A stretch of 41,808 bases of DNA from contig CALILP010000105.1 of assembly GCA_938016515.1 (NCBI GenBank), forward strand, positions 1-41,808, given 5' to 3'. Every line of letters starts with the position of its first letter. Position 1 is the first letter of the stretch. The DNA is from an uncultured Paracoccaceae bacterium (lineage in GTDB: Bacteria; Pseudomonadota; Alphaproteobacteria; Rhodobacterales; Rhodobacteraceae). The notes under the pieces are model-generated. The model made no database searches. It had not been told where the DNA came from and saw nothing but the letters and a program-made list of their open reading frames with translations. Made by a program: the position numbers and the translations under genes. Of this stretch, positions 1-7,651 are shown in pieces.

Positions 1-614
1 ATCGTGCCAAGGAAGACAACCAGGTATGTGACCCAAACGATTGTCAGCCAGATGTCCACGTACCATTCTGGCTCTGCGTACTCTTTGGATTGAGTGGCAC
101 CTAGCAGGTAGCCGGTTGCGGCCAACACGATGAACAGCTGGTAGCCCCAAAAGACGAACCAATGCGCGTTCCCGCCAAATAGGCGCGCGCCAGATGTCCG
201 CTGCACCACGTAGAAGGACGTGGCGATTAGGGCGTTCCCTCCAAAAGCGAAGATCACCGCACTTGTGTGAAGTGGACGCAGCCTGCCAAAGTTGCCGTAG
301 GGTGCCGCCCACTCGAAATTCAACGCAGGAAAGGCAAGTTGGAAGGCAATATATGTCCCGACCAGAAAACCGGCGATGCCCCAAAAGGCGGTTGCGATCA
401 CACCCGCGCGGATCACCCCGTCACAATAAGCACCCTCCTCAGGGTTGGGCAACAAGGGCTCGTCTGTGCCGCGGATCGTGACGATCAGCATCACAAACGC
501 AATGGCAGCGATCAACAATGCGTGGAATTGATAAGCGAGGTCGCGACCCCAGTCCGCTGCAAGTAACGCCAAAAGCGTTATGACAGCCAAAAGCGTGATT
601 TTGAGATAATTCAT
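1..614 (-). CDS. ccoN: Cytochrome c oxidase cbb3-type subunit I, 5' part (cut by window edge)
   Basis: This is the N-terminal 204 residues of the catalytic heme-copper subunit of the cbb3 oxidase, the high-affinity terminal oxidase used at low oxygen. The start is the ATG at 614-612, preceded by an AGAAGG ribosome site 7 bases away. The reading frame stays open to the window edge. It begins [17 protein letters not shown] (first membrane segment). The motif [15 protein letters not shown] carries the first heme-ligand histidine of CcoN, and YAEPEWYVD is another segment typical of this subunit. Several hydrophobic helices are visible. ccoO, ccoQ and ccoP would be expected just outside the window. 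A perfect FNR box at 701-714 lies upstream, so anaerobic activation by the neighbouring FnrL is likely. Identification is by motif recognition and is secure. Confidence 0.93.
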   Translation of the reverse strand, partial: MNYLKITLLAVITLLALLAADWGRDLAYQFHALLIAAIAFVMLIVTIRGTDEPLLPNPEEGAYCDGVIRAGVIATAFWGIAGFLVGTYIAFQLAFPALNFEWAAPYGNFGRLRPLHTSAVIFAFGGNALIATSFYVVQRTSGARLFGGNAHWFVFWGYQLFIVLAATGYLLGATQSKEYAEPEWYVDIWLTIVWVTYLVVFLGT

Positions 615-700
615 CGGTTTGCCTTCTGTCACATCGGCACGACACAAAAAGAGTCGCACTGGTCTGAAGGCATTCCTAGCGGTGGGGGGGGAGGGCTTCC

Positions 701-714
701 TTGATCTGGATCAA
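701..714. promoter_or_regulatory. FNR box upstream of ccoN
   Basis: The sequence is TTGAT CTGG ATCAA, a perfect match to the FNR/FnrL consensus TTGAT-N4-ATCAA. It is centred about 93 bases upstream of the ccoN ATG and 6 bases beyond the fnrL stop codon. Class II FNR activation (centre at -41.5) would put the ccoN transcription start near 666. FnrL encoded next door is the obvious regulator. Confidence 0.85.
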
Positions 715-719
715 AAGGT

Positions 720-1454
720 CTAGAAGATCATGCCGCCGTCAGCATCATCACCTGTCTCATCATGCAAGCGGGCAAGGTCGAGAACAGTGAACTGGCGGCG
801 GTCGCTAAACATAAGAACACCTTCTTTCTTCAGGGCATTCAACTGTCGAGAAACCGTTTCCAAGGTCAGACCAAGGTAATTCGCAATTTGGTCGCGGGTG
901 AGCGGCAAGGCCAGACTATGACGGTTGCCTTCCACATCCTCTGAGCGGGACCGGATCACGAGCATTTCCACAAAGGTGGCGATCTTTTCGCGGGCGGTCT
1001 TGCGGCCCAGCAGAAGCATCCAATCACGGGCAGCGTCCAACTCGTCCAGCGCCAGTTCCATCAGGCGTTGGGACAAATGCGGAGTGTCATCGACCAACCG
1101 TTCAAACTGCTGGTGCTTGAAACAACACAAAGTCACATCGGTTGTCGCGGTCACATCAAACTCGATCTGTGCGCGTCCGGGTCGACCTATAAAATCAGAC
1201 GGCAGAAGCAAGCCAACCATCTGGGTCCGCCCATCTTCCAATGTCTTGGAAAGCGAGGCCACGCCCGCCACAACCGAGGCAAGATATTCAAGCGGCTCGC
1301 CGCGCCACATGATCGGGTCGCCCGCTTTGAAAGTCCGATACACTTTGATGCTGTTCAGAACGGCCAATTCATCATCATCGCACTTCGCACAAACAGCGCG
1401 ATGCCGGATTGGGCACTTGCTGCATTGCATATTTTCGTCGCGCAAAATGTTCAT
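720..1454 (-). CDS. fnrL: Crp/Fnr-family oxygen-sensing transcription regulator FnrL
   Basis: This 244-residue Crp/Fnr protein has four N-terminal cysteines in QCSKCPIRHRAVCAKC. Together with a further cysteine (TLCCF, about residue 111) these supply the ligands for an oxygen-labile [4Fe-4S] cluster. A cAMP-receptor-like beta-roll follows, then a long dimerisation helix, then a C-terminal helix-turn-helix around LTRDQIANYLGLTLETVSRQ. The ETVSRQ recognition helix (E..SR) is typical of FNR and reads TTGAT half-sites. The frame extends upstream to 1568, but the ATG at 1454 gives the usual family length and does not run through the FNR box or into hemN. The gene lies between ccoN (same strand) and hemN (divergent), the known Rhodobacter arrangement. 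An FNR box ends 4 bases before its start codon, suggesting autoregulation. Confidence 0.92.
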   Translation of the reverse strand: MNILRDENMQCSKCPIRHRAVCAKCDDDELAVLNSIKVYRTFKAGDPIMWRGEPLEYLASVVAGVASLSKTLEDGRTQMVGLLLPSDFIGRPGRAQIEFDVTATTDVTLCCFKHQQFERLVDDTPHLSQRLMELALDELDAARDWMLLLGRKTAREKIATFVEMLVIRSRSEDVEGNRHSLALPLTRDQIANYLGLTLETVSRQLNALKKEGVLMFSDRRQFTVLDLARLHDETGDDADGGMIF

Positions 1455-1457
1455 GGA

Positions 1458-1471
1458 TTGATCTGTATCAA
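1458..1471. promoter_or_regulatory. FNR box in the fnrL-hemN divergent promoter
   Basis: The sequence TTGAT CTGT ATCAA is a perfect FNR dyad. Its centre is 42 bases before the hemN ATG and 10 bases before the fnrL ATG. For hemN this is the class II activation geometry with transcription starting at or next to the start codon. For fnrL the site covers the region where RNA polymerase or the ribosome would load, as expected for autorepression. Confidence 0.85.
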
Positions 1472-1506
1472 GGTTTTCGTTCCCATACCTCACCATAAGC
1501 ATAGAC

Positions 1507-2862
1507 ATGGAAAAGAAAAACGTTCTTCGCCGCCTAGGGCTTTTTGACGCATCCGTTCCGCGGTACACCAGCTATCCGCCGGCCAATCACTTCGGTCTGG
1601 ATGTTGGGCGACGAAACCAGAAAGACTGGCTGCAAGCGATCCCGGATGGGTCAGCAGTGTCCGTCTATATTCACATCCCATTCTGCCGCCGCCTGTGCTG
1701 GTTTTGTGCCTGCCGGACCCAAGGGACCAAAACGCTGACGCCGGTCGAAAACTACGTCAACGTTTTGCTGCAAGAGATCGCAGCGACCCGCGCGGCCTTG
1801 CCCGGAGGGGTCAAAATGTCCCGCCTGCACTTCGGCGGTGGCACCCCCACATTGCTTCCGGCTGCGACGATGGACCGTTTGCTAGGCAAAGTCCTCGACG
1901 CTTTTCCTCCCGCCGACGATTGGGAGTTTTCCATCGAGATCGATCCGACCGAGGCAGCAGATGACCTCCTTGTTTCGCTCGCGGCTCATGGCTTGAACCG
2001 GGCCAGCATCGGCGTTCAGGACTTCGCGCCAGAAGTACAAGACGCTATTGGTCGCCATCAAACGGTTGCGCAAACGCGCCGCGTCTCTGACCGGCTCAAG
2101 GAACTTGATGTGGCGAATGTAAATTTTGACCTGCTCTATGGCCTACCGTTCCAAACCCACGATAGCTTCGACGAAACCCTGCACAATATCATGAACCTAG
2201 AGCCGACGCGCCTTGCAATCTACGGCTACGCGCATGTGCCGTGGATGTCGAAACGACAAATCATGATCCCGGAATCCGAACTCCCGAACACCGAAATGCG
2301 CTATGACATGGCCGAACAAGCCCGTGTCGCCTTTACCAAGGCTGGCTTCGTCCCGGTCGGTATTGATCACTTCGCTTTGCCAGGCGATGGCCTTGCCGTT
2401 GCGCAATCAGAACGGCGGCTCAAACGCAATTTCCAAGGGTACACCGATGATCCTGCCGAAACATTGATTGGCCTTGGTGCATCTTCAATTTCGCGTTTCC
2501 GCGAAGGCTATTGCCAGAATGCAGTCGCGACCTCAGCATATCTCGACCGTGTCGGCAACGATGGCTTGTCCGGCCACAAAGGCTTTGAGATGAGCCCAAC
2601 CGACCTGTTGCATGCCCAAATGATCGAAGAACTGATGTGCACATTCAAGTTGGATCCGAACGCTTTGATTGCGGAATTTCCGGATCAAGAAAGCAATATC
2701 CGCGAGGCGATCACAGGGTTGCGCCGCAAGTTCCACACGATTTGCGCACCCGGCTTGCCGGTGTTCGAAATCGCCGACGGTTATCAGGCACTGGTGCGGA
2801 TCATTGCGTCCAGCATTGACGGTTACATGACTGACGAGATCGCGCACTCCACTGCGATTTGA
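1507..2862 (+). CDS. hemN: Oxygen-independent coproporphyrinogen III oxidase
   Basis: A 451-residue radical-SAM enzyme that decarboxylates coproporphyrinogen III to protoporphyrinogen IX without oxygen, for heme (and bacteriochlorophyll) synthesis under low oxygen. The N-terminus has RYTSYPPANHF, typical of HemN. The cluster-binding motif HIPFCRRLCWFCACR gives CxxxCxxC plus the extra cysteine of true HemN proteins. Downstream are FGGGTPTLLP (SAM binding), SIEIDPTE and IGVQDFAPEVQDAIGR, all family hallmarks. Length matches HemN (about 450). No Shine-Dalgarno sequence is visible before the ATG, and the FNR box position suggests a leaderless or nearly leaderless transcript. In Rhodobacter the equivalent gene beside fnrL is called hemZ. 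Identification is firm. Whether it has other paralogues cannot be seen here. Confidence 0.94.
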   Translation: MEKKNVLRRLGLFDASVPRYTSYPPANHFGLDVGRRNQKDWLQAIPDGSAVSVYIHIPFCRRLCWFCACRTQGTKTLTPVENYVNVLLQEIAATRAALPGGVKMSRLHFGGGTPTLLPAATMDRLLGKVLDAFPPADDWEFSIEIDPTEAADDLLVSLAAHGLNRASIGVQDFAPEVQDAIGRHQTVAQTRRVSDRLKELDVANVNFDLLYGLPFQTHDSFDETLHNIMNLEPTRLAIYGYAHVPWMSKRQIMIPESELPNTEMRYDMAEQARVAFTKAGFVPVGIDHFALPGDGLAVAQSERRLKRNFQGYTDDPAETLIGLGASSISRFREGYCQNAVATSAYLDRVGNDGLSGHKGFEMSPTDLLHAQMIEELMCTFKLDPNALIAEFPDQESNIREAITGLRRKFHTICAPGLPVFEIADGYQALVRIIASSIDGYMTDEIAHSTAI

Positions 2863-3231
2863 GTCGCGGCGCAAGTCCGGCCGGCGGCATTCAAAATTCC
2901 CGATTTAAGACAGAAACTCTGACCCTTATGGCCGGATTTTGGAGCTATTTGTCTGGTTTTCTTGAATTGTCTGACATTTTGGATCAATTGTCTGACATTT
3001 TACTTGCTTGATGGCCTCTGCCCGGTTTTCAATCAAGGGGCGACTCACCCGGTGGCCGGGTTGTGGTAGTGTTAAGGGTCATCCTGAAGTCGTCTTATTG
3101 TGTCGTGGTGCAGCCCGAGGAGGGGGATGCAGCGCGTATTTGGAGGGAATGCGGGCACAGCAACACGGGATCAAACCGGTCTGAGAAACAGATGTTTCTG
3201 ACGTGCCCCAATGAATTTAGGGAGGATTACC
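2863..3231. other. Intergenic leader of the mtoX-like gene
   Basis: About 370 bases without a convincing gene. The region holds AT-rich repeats (listed separately at 2948-3001), a short perfect inverted repeat ACCCGG-TGG-CCGGGT at 3047-3061 without a following T-run, and the ribosome site GGGAGGA at 3220-3226 directly before the downstream start codon. It most likely contains the promoter and operator of the downstream gene plus the end of the hemN transcript. Confidence 0.6.
2948..3001. promoter_or_regulatory. Operator-like direct repeats upstream of the mtoX-like gene
   Basis: The 16-base sequence AATTGTCTGACATTTT occurs twice, at 2965-2980 and 2986-3001, exactly 21 bases apart (two helical turns). 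A third, weaker copy, TTTGTCTGGTTTT, starts at 2948, 18 bases before the first. Phased repeats of this kind are typical of a regulator binding cooperatively. The regulator is unknown. Confidence 0.5.
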
Positions 3232-4629
3232 ATGAATTTAAGACCAGACCCGACGTTTCACGCGTCCCCGAAACTGGCCATGCAAGCGCCTGTCGAGAAT
3301 TACGGCTTCACCGTCATGCTCAGCCCCGATGGCTCGCAATCCGACGGCATCGCGGTTGTTGACCTGAACCCCAAAAGCAAGACCTACGGCGAAATCGTGC
3401 ATCAGGTCATCGTCCCCACAAAGGGTGACGAATTCCACCACTTCGGTTGGAACGCCTGTTCCTCGTCTCTGTCGCCGCTGACGGGCCACGCGTTTCTTGA
3501 GCGCCGTTACCTGATCGTACCGGGCATCCGCTCGTCCCGTATTTTCATCATCGACGTGAAAGAGCCGCTGAAGGCCAAAATCCACAAGACAATCGAACCC
3601 GAAGAAATTTTTGAAAAGACAGGCTATTCCCGTCCCCACACAATCCATTGTGGCCCAGAAGGCATCTATGTCTCTACCCTTGGTGGCGGCGGCAAGGACG
3701 GCACTGACGGCCCTCCGGGTATCTTCATTATGGACTGCGAAACCTTCGAGGTGATCGGCCGCTATGAGATGGACCGTGGCAAGCAGGACAAGCACTATGA
3801 TTTCTGGTGGAACCTGCCGCAGGACTACATGGTCAGCTCTGAATGGGGTCTGCCACCACAGTTCGAAAACGGCGTCGTTCCAGAAGATTTGCTGTCCAAC
3901 AAATACGGCCACTCGATCCACTTCTGGGACCTGCGGGCGCGCAAGAACGTGCAGACGATGGACTTTGGCGAAAACTACCAGATGGCGCTGGAAATCCGCC
4001 CGGCGCACGACCCAACCAAGTCTTACGGCTTCTGTGGCGTCGTGGTGGATACAACCAACCTACAGGGTGCCATCTTCACGTGGTGGCGCGATGATGATGG
4101 CGTCTGGCAGTCGAAGAAAACGATCACCATCGACCCTCGGCCAGAAGACCCCGCGAACCTGCCACCGCTTTTGCAAGGCTTCGGTGCCGTGCCACCGCTG
4201 GTCACGGACATCGACCTCAGCCTCGACGACAAGTACCTCTACGTCGCCTGCTGGGGATTGGGCGAGATGCATCAGTATGATGTGACGGACCCGATGAACC
4301 CTGTTTTGGCTGGCAAAGTCGAACTCGGCGGGATCGCCAAGAGCGAGAAGCACCCGAACGGCAAGCCCTTCGTCTATGGCCCGCAAATGGTTGAGGTCAG
4401 CCGCGACGGAAAGCGCGTCTACTGGACCAACTCGCTTTATTCCACATGGGACGACCAGTTCTACCCGGACGACGAGGGCGGCCAGATGGTCATGGCGAAT
4501 AACGATGAAAACGGGTTCCATCTGGACAAGGATTTCTACATCGACTTCCCCAAGGGCTATCGCAGCCATCAGATCAGGCTTGAAGGGGGCGACTGTTCCA
4601 CAGACAGTTTCTGCTATCCGTCTGTCTAA
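3232..4629 (+). CDS. mtoX: Methanethiol oxidase / selenium-binding protein 56 (SBP56) homologue
   Basis: A 465-residue SBP56-family protein. Characterised members (bacterial MtoX, human SELENBP1) oxidise methanethiol to formaldehyde, hydrogen sulfide and hydrogen peroxide. Family segments seen are FHHFGWNACSSSL, LIVPGIRSSRIFIIDV, SRPHTIHCGPEGIYVSTLGG, GHSIHFWDL and the C-terminal YRSHQIRLEGGDCSTDSF, all rich in the His and Cys residues expected of a metal (copper) site. The start chosen is the ATG at 3232 because GGGAGGA lies 5 bases before it; an in-frame ATG at 3211 has no such site. No signal peptide is visible, unlike the periplasmic Hyphomicrobium enzyme, so a cytoplasmic form is implied. 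The next gene starts directly at its stop codon. Family assignment is sure. The substrate is inferred. Confidence 0.85.
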   Translation: MNLRPDPTFHASPKLAMQAPVENYGFTVMLSPDGSQSDGIAVVDLNPKSKTYGEIVHQVIVPTKGDEFHHFGWNACSSSLSPLTGHAFLERRYLIVPGIRSSRIFIIDVKEPLKAKIHKTIEPEEIFEKTGYSRPHTIHCGPEGIYVSTLGGGGKDGTDGPPGIFIMDCETFEVIGRYEMDRGKQDKHYDFWWNLPQDYMVSSEWGLPPQFENGVVPEDLLSNKYGHSIHFWDLRARKNVQTMDFGENYQMALEIRPAHDPTKSYGFCGVVVDTTNLQGAIFTWWRDDDGVWQSKKTITIDPRPEDPANLPPLLQGFGAVPPLVTDIDLSLDDKYLYVACWGLGEMHQYDVTDPMNPVLAGKVELGGIAKSEKHPNGKPFVYGPQMVEVSRDGKRVYWTNSLYSTWDDQFYPDDEGGQMVMANNDENGFHLDKDFYIDFPKGYRSHQIRLEGGDCSTDSFCYPSV

Positions 4630-5298
4630 GTGATCGCTGAACTCAGCACGGCAGCGGCCCTTTGGTGGGCCGTTGTTGTCTCTGGCTTGTACCACGGCCT
4701 GAACCCGGGCATGGGCTGGCCGCTTGCAGTATCCGCGGCCCTGATGGAGCAAAAGCGCAGCGCTTTGCCACGGGCGCTGGGCTTGCTCGCACTTGGCCAT
4801 TTCCTTGCGATGCTCGCGATCCTATTGCCATTCTCGTTGATGCTGTTTCTCGTGGAATGGGAAACCAACATCCGCATCGCGGCCGGTGCCATCGTCATCG
4901 TAATGGGGATCTATCTGCTGATTAACCGCCGCCACCCCAAGATCCTCGCGCGCGTGCACCCGGCACGCCTCGCACTCTGGTCTTTCCTCGCAGCCAACGC
5001 GCATGGGGCGGGCCTCATGCTTGTTCCACTGTTCCTTGGCATCTGCGCTATCGACGCAGACACCGGGCACAAAGCGGCTGAAGCGCTTATGCGCGGCAAC
5101 GTTCCCACCGCATTCGCCGTCGCTTTCGTCCACACAGCCGCCATGACTATCGCGGGTGGGGTCATCGCAGTCATCATCTACCTCTGGCTTGGCCTGCGGT
5201 TCCTGTCAAAGACGTGGTTCAACCTTGATATCGCATGGGCCATCAGCCTCATTCTGGTCGGGGCCTTCGGCATCTATTCAGCACTCTACGGCCACTAA
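4630..5298 (+). CDS. Polytopic inner-membrane protein coupled to the methanethiol oxidase homologue
   Basis: A 222-residue integral membrane protein with about six hydrophobic segments. The GTG start directly follows the TAA of the upstream gene with no gap, so translation is almost certainly coupled. The N-terminal segment has SGLYHGLNPGMGWPLAVSAA and the middle has FLAANAHGAGLMLVPLFLG. Small-residue helices bearing a conserved HG motif recall the broad group of metal-ion or small-molecule exporters (RcnA/NicO, UreH-like), but I cannot place it in a named family. Its position suggests a role with MtoX, such as copper supply or substrate/product transfer across the membrane; this is inference. 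It ends one base before the convergent stop codon of the next gene. Confidence 0.75.
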   Translation: MIAELSTAAALWWAVVVSGLYHGLNPGMGWPLAVSAALMEQKRSALPRALGLLALGHFLAMLAILLPFSLMLFLVEWETNIRIAAGAIVIVMGIYLLINRRHPKILARVHPARLALWSFLAANAHGAGLMLVPLFLGICAIDADTGHKAAEALMRGNVPTAFAVAFVHTAAMTIAGGVIAVIIYLWLGLRFLSKTWFNLDIAWAISLILVGAFGIYSALYGH

Positions 5299-5299
5299 A

Positions 5300-6301
5300 T
5301 CACACCTGCGCCTGACGCCACTGGGACGGTGTCAAACCGGTCACCCGTGAAAACTCGCGATTGAAGTTCGATTTCGTCAGAAAACCAGCAGCCAAAGAAA
5401 CCTGCAGGATCGATTGATCCGTCTCTTTTAACAGTTCGCAGGCGTCCATGATCCGGTAAGTATTCACGTATTGAGATACGCTCATATCCTGCGTGCGATT
5501 GATCGCCTGCGACACAGCACGGTCCGGCAGCCCAAGCCTGCGGGACAAACGGCGCAGGTTCAGATCGGTGTCACGGTGAAGACGGGCATCGACAAATAAG
5601 GCGTTAAGGCGCGCCATGATCGCCTCAGCCTCCTCCTGCGCCTCTGGCGTCTCGGTGATCGCAGCTGTCTCCATCTCTGAAACACCGGATTGCCCGGCCA
5701 TCGCGGCAATCCCGATCAGCAGCAGAAACCCGCTTTGGCCAAGGGTCACCGTGAACCCGATATTCTGGCCGCCCGTGCGGATGAAATCGACAATCACAAA
5801 TAGATCAGCAACGGCAGAGGCGACCAAAGCTGCGCCGGTCAAAACCATCGCGCTGTGCGCTGTGTCCTGCTCGGTCAATCGCACCAACGCGAGCATGCCA
5901 TTTTCCCCATATGATTGGCGCAGTATCGCGATCCCAAAGCCCAGGAATGTCGTAAGGATCAAAAAGTCAGCCACATCGGGCAGCGCAATCAGCACAGCCC
6001 AATTAAGGGCAACGATCCCAAGTGGCCAAAATGATATGACGGTCAGGTGTCCATTCAGGGTGCGATAGGCCAAATAAGCACAGACAGGCAGCAACGGCGC
6101 GATCATGCCAATCGGCAATCGCAGGGCTTGAACGTCGTAGCCCCATCGCACTGACAGCAAGCCGGATTGCAGACCGTAAAGACCTACAAGCAGGGCGAAA
6201 GCCTGATTGGACACAAGGGCCATGTCCCGGAACCGCACCATATGAAACAGCAGATACGTCAGGCAAAGCGTGGCAAATAGGGGCAGGGGAACGAAGATCA
6301 T
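5300..6301 (-). CDS. Membrane-anchored AraC-family transcription regulator
   Basis: A 333-residue protein with two halves. Residues 1 to about 205 contain six or seven hydrophobic helices (MIFVPLPLFATLCLTYLLF, FWPLGIVALNWAVLIAL, GFLLLIGIAAMAG). Residues about 225-333 are an AraC/XylS DNA-binding domain with two helix-turn-helix units: LNLRRLSRRLGLPDRAVSQAIN and then SILQVSLAAGFLTKSNFNREFSRVTGLTPSQWR, the second matching the AraC signature. Such proteins sense something in or across the inner membrane. It is divergent from the exported hydrolase at 6447, which is its most likely target, with a shared intergenic region of 145 bases. Its 3' end meets that of the membrane protein gene. No ligand can be inferred. 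Confidence 0.85.
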   Translation of the reverse strand: MIFVPLPLFATLCLTYLLFHMVRFRDMALVSNQAFALLVGLYGLQSGLLSVRWGYDVQALRLPIGMIAPLLPVCAYLAYRTLNGHLTVISFWPLGIVALNWAVLIALPDVADFLILTTFLGFGIAILRQSYGENGMLALVRLTEQDTAHSAMVLTGAALVASAVADLFVIVDFIRTGGQNIGFTVTLGQSGFLLLIGIAAMAGQSGVSEMETAAITETPEAQEEAEAIMARLNALFVDARLHRDTDLNLRRLSRRLGLPDRAVSQAINRTQDMSVSQYVNTYRIMDACELLKETDQSILQVSLAAGFLTKSNFNREFSRVTGLTPSQWRQAQV

Positions 6302-6446
6302 AGGTGCGGTCTCGGTCGTGTGAAGTCCCGATCCAGATATCCTCGATCACGATTGAAGGCGACCTTGAACGCGTTTGAGGACGCAATGCTAGATGGTTTG
6401 GGCTGAAGTGAGGGCATCACACCCCACACGACAGAAAGGCAAACCC

Positions 6447-7547
6447 ATGTCGACGATGACCAAACTGATCAAAACCATAGCCTTTGCCGCAGCGATCGGT
6501 TGCGCCACGTGGGGCTTTAGTTATGCCACTGCACCGGCCTACGACGGCACAACCGGTATCACCTACGGCAAAGCTTTCGCCCCGGCGCGCGACGATCATG
6601 TCGACTTTCACATCTGGTACCCTGCCACTCCGGGCGGACGGACTGTCACAGTTGGTGGCAACGGTGTCTTTTACGGGACTGCAGCCGGGCGCAACGCACC
6701 TCATACAGGTGACCGATACCCCATGATCCTGATCTCTCATGGTGCTGGCGGCAACGCAGGCCAATTCGGCTGGATCGCTGCGACCTTGGCCCAGGCTGGC
6801 TACGTCGTTGTTCTGCCCAACCACCCCGGTACCACAAGCCGCAACGCCTCTGCCCAAGCGGCTGTGCGGGTCTGGGAGCGGCCCAAGGACATCACAGCAG
6901 TCATCAACGAAGTCACCGGTAATCCAGAGGCCTATCCCTTCATCGACACCACCCAAATCGCGACACTTGGCTTTTCGGCCGGGGGTTACACCGCGATAGC
7001 GCTGGCAGGCGCACGCGTTGATCCAGACGCGCTGCAAACGTTCTGCGACGACGGCGACCACGGCATGTCAGATTGCGCCTTTCTGGAACGGGGCGGGGTA
7101 GACCTGCATGCGATGGATTTGTCCCCGGCCAGCCAGGACTTGCGTGATCCGCGTATTGATACGGCGGTAATCATCGACCCCGGCATCGTCGAGACATTGA
7201 CCAAAGAAAGCTTGTCAGAGATCGACATACCACTGTTGATCATAAATCTGGGAGACGAGGAAAAAGTCCCTGCAGGCGTCTACGCGCGTGAGGCGGCAGA
7301 GACGATCGCCACCGCCACATACCAAATCGTCCCCGACGCGACCCACTTCAGCTTTCTGGCAGAGTGCAAGGCCAAGGGGGCGGCTATCCTTGCCAACGAG
7401 GGTGAACCAGACCTTCTTTGTGATGACGCAGGTGGGCAGAGTCGTGCAGATATCCATGCCAAGCTTCGCACCTTTATTGTCAGCTACCTCGACACGGTGG
7501 TATGGGATCAGACCCCGGTCGCCACAGCGTCGCTGACACAGAACTAA
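6447..7547 (+). CDS. Exported alpha/beta hydrolase (dienelactone hydrolase / PAF-acetylhydrolase-like)
   Basis: A 366-residue predicted secreted hydrolase. The start chosen is ATG 6447, with GAAAGG just upstream; an in-frame ATG at 6393 would put a non-signal extension before the hydrophobic leader. [18 protein letters not shown] to about residue 28 is a signal peptide. [13 protein letters not shown] provides the oxyanion-hole HG motif. [11 protein letters not shown] is the nucleophile elbow with the catalytic serine. [11 protein letters not shown] holds the likely catalytic histidine. An aspartate near [12 protein letters not shown] may complete the triad. The overall layout resembles predicted dienelactone hydrolases and platelet-activating-factor acetylhydrolase-like proteins. 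The natural substrate is unknown; an ester or lactone is probable. It is divergent from the membrane AraC regulator, which probably controls it. Confidence 0.8.
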   Translation: MSTMTKLIKTIAFAAAIGCATWGFSYATAPAYDGTTGITYGKAFAPARDDHVDFHIWYPATPGGRTVTVGGNGVFYGTAAGRNAPHTGDRYPMILISHGAGGNAGQFGWIAATLAQAGYVVVLPNHPGTTSRNASAQAAVRVWERPKDITAVINEVTGNPEAYPFIDTTQIATLGFSAGGYTAIALAGARVDPDALQTFCDDGDHGMSDCAFLERGGVDLHAMDLSPASQDLRDPRIDTAVIIDPGIVETLTKESLSEIDIPLLIINLGDEEKVPAGVYAREAAETIATATYQIVPDATHFSFLAECKAKGAAILANEGEPDLLCDDAGGQSRADIHAKLRTFIVSYLDTVVWDQTPVATASLTQN

Positions 7548-7553
7548 ATGTCA

Positions 7554-7580
7554 GGGCCGGTCCACATCGCGGGCCGGTCC
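7554..7580 (+). terminator. Terminator-like hairpin after the hydrolase gene
   Basis: GGGCCGGTCC occurs twice, separated by ACATCGC. In RNA the two copies pair along all 10 positions (eight Watson-Crick, two G-U) with a 7-base loop. It starts 6 bases after the hydrolase stop codon and has no T-run behind it. It may be a weak terminator, an mRNA 3' stabiliser, or part of the mtnA leader. Confidence 0.45.
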
Positions 7581-7651
7581 ATTCGCCATTTGTAAACCAT
7601 CCCCGCTGTTGCATAAGGTGCACCAACTGCATCAACGCGATGAGGACACCA

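Noticed and set aside
3047-3061. Inverted repeat ACCCGG-TGG-CCGGGT as a terminator for hemN
   Set aside because: Only six pairs, no T-run, and about 185 bases beyond the hemN stop. Kept only as content of the intergenic region.
3238-4800. Antisense frames of about 250 codons over the SBP56 and membrane protein genes
   Set aside because: No motifs, and they overlap well-identified genes on the plus strand.
6302-6446. Operator search between the AraC regulator and the hydrolase
   Set aside because: Only loose GATC/GATATC symmetry was seen, not enough to call a site.
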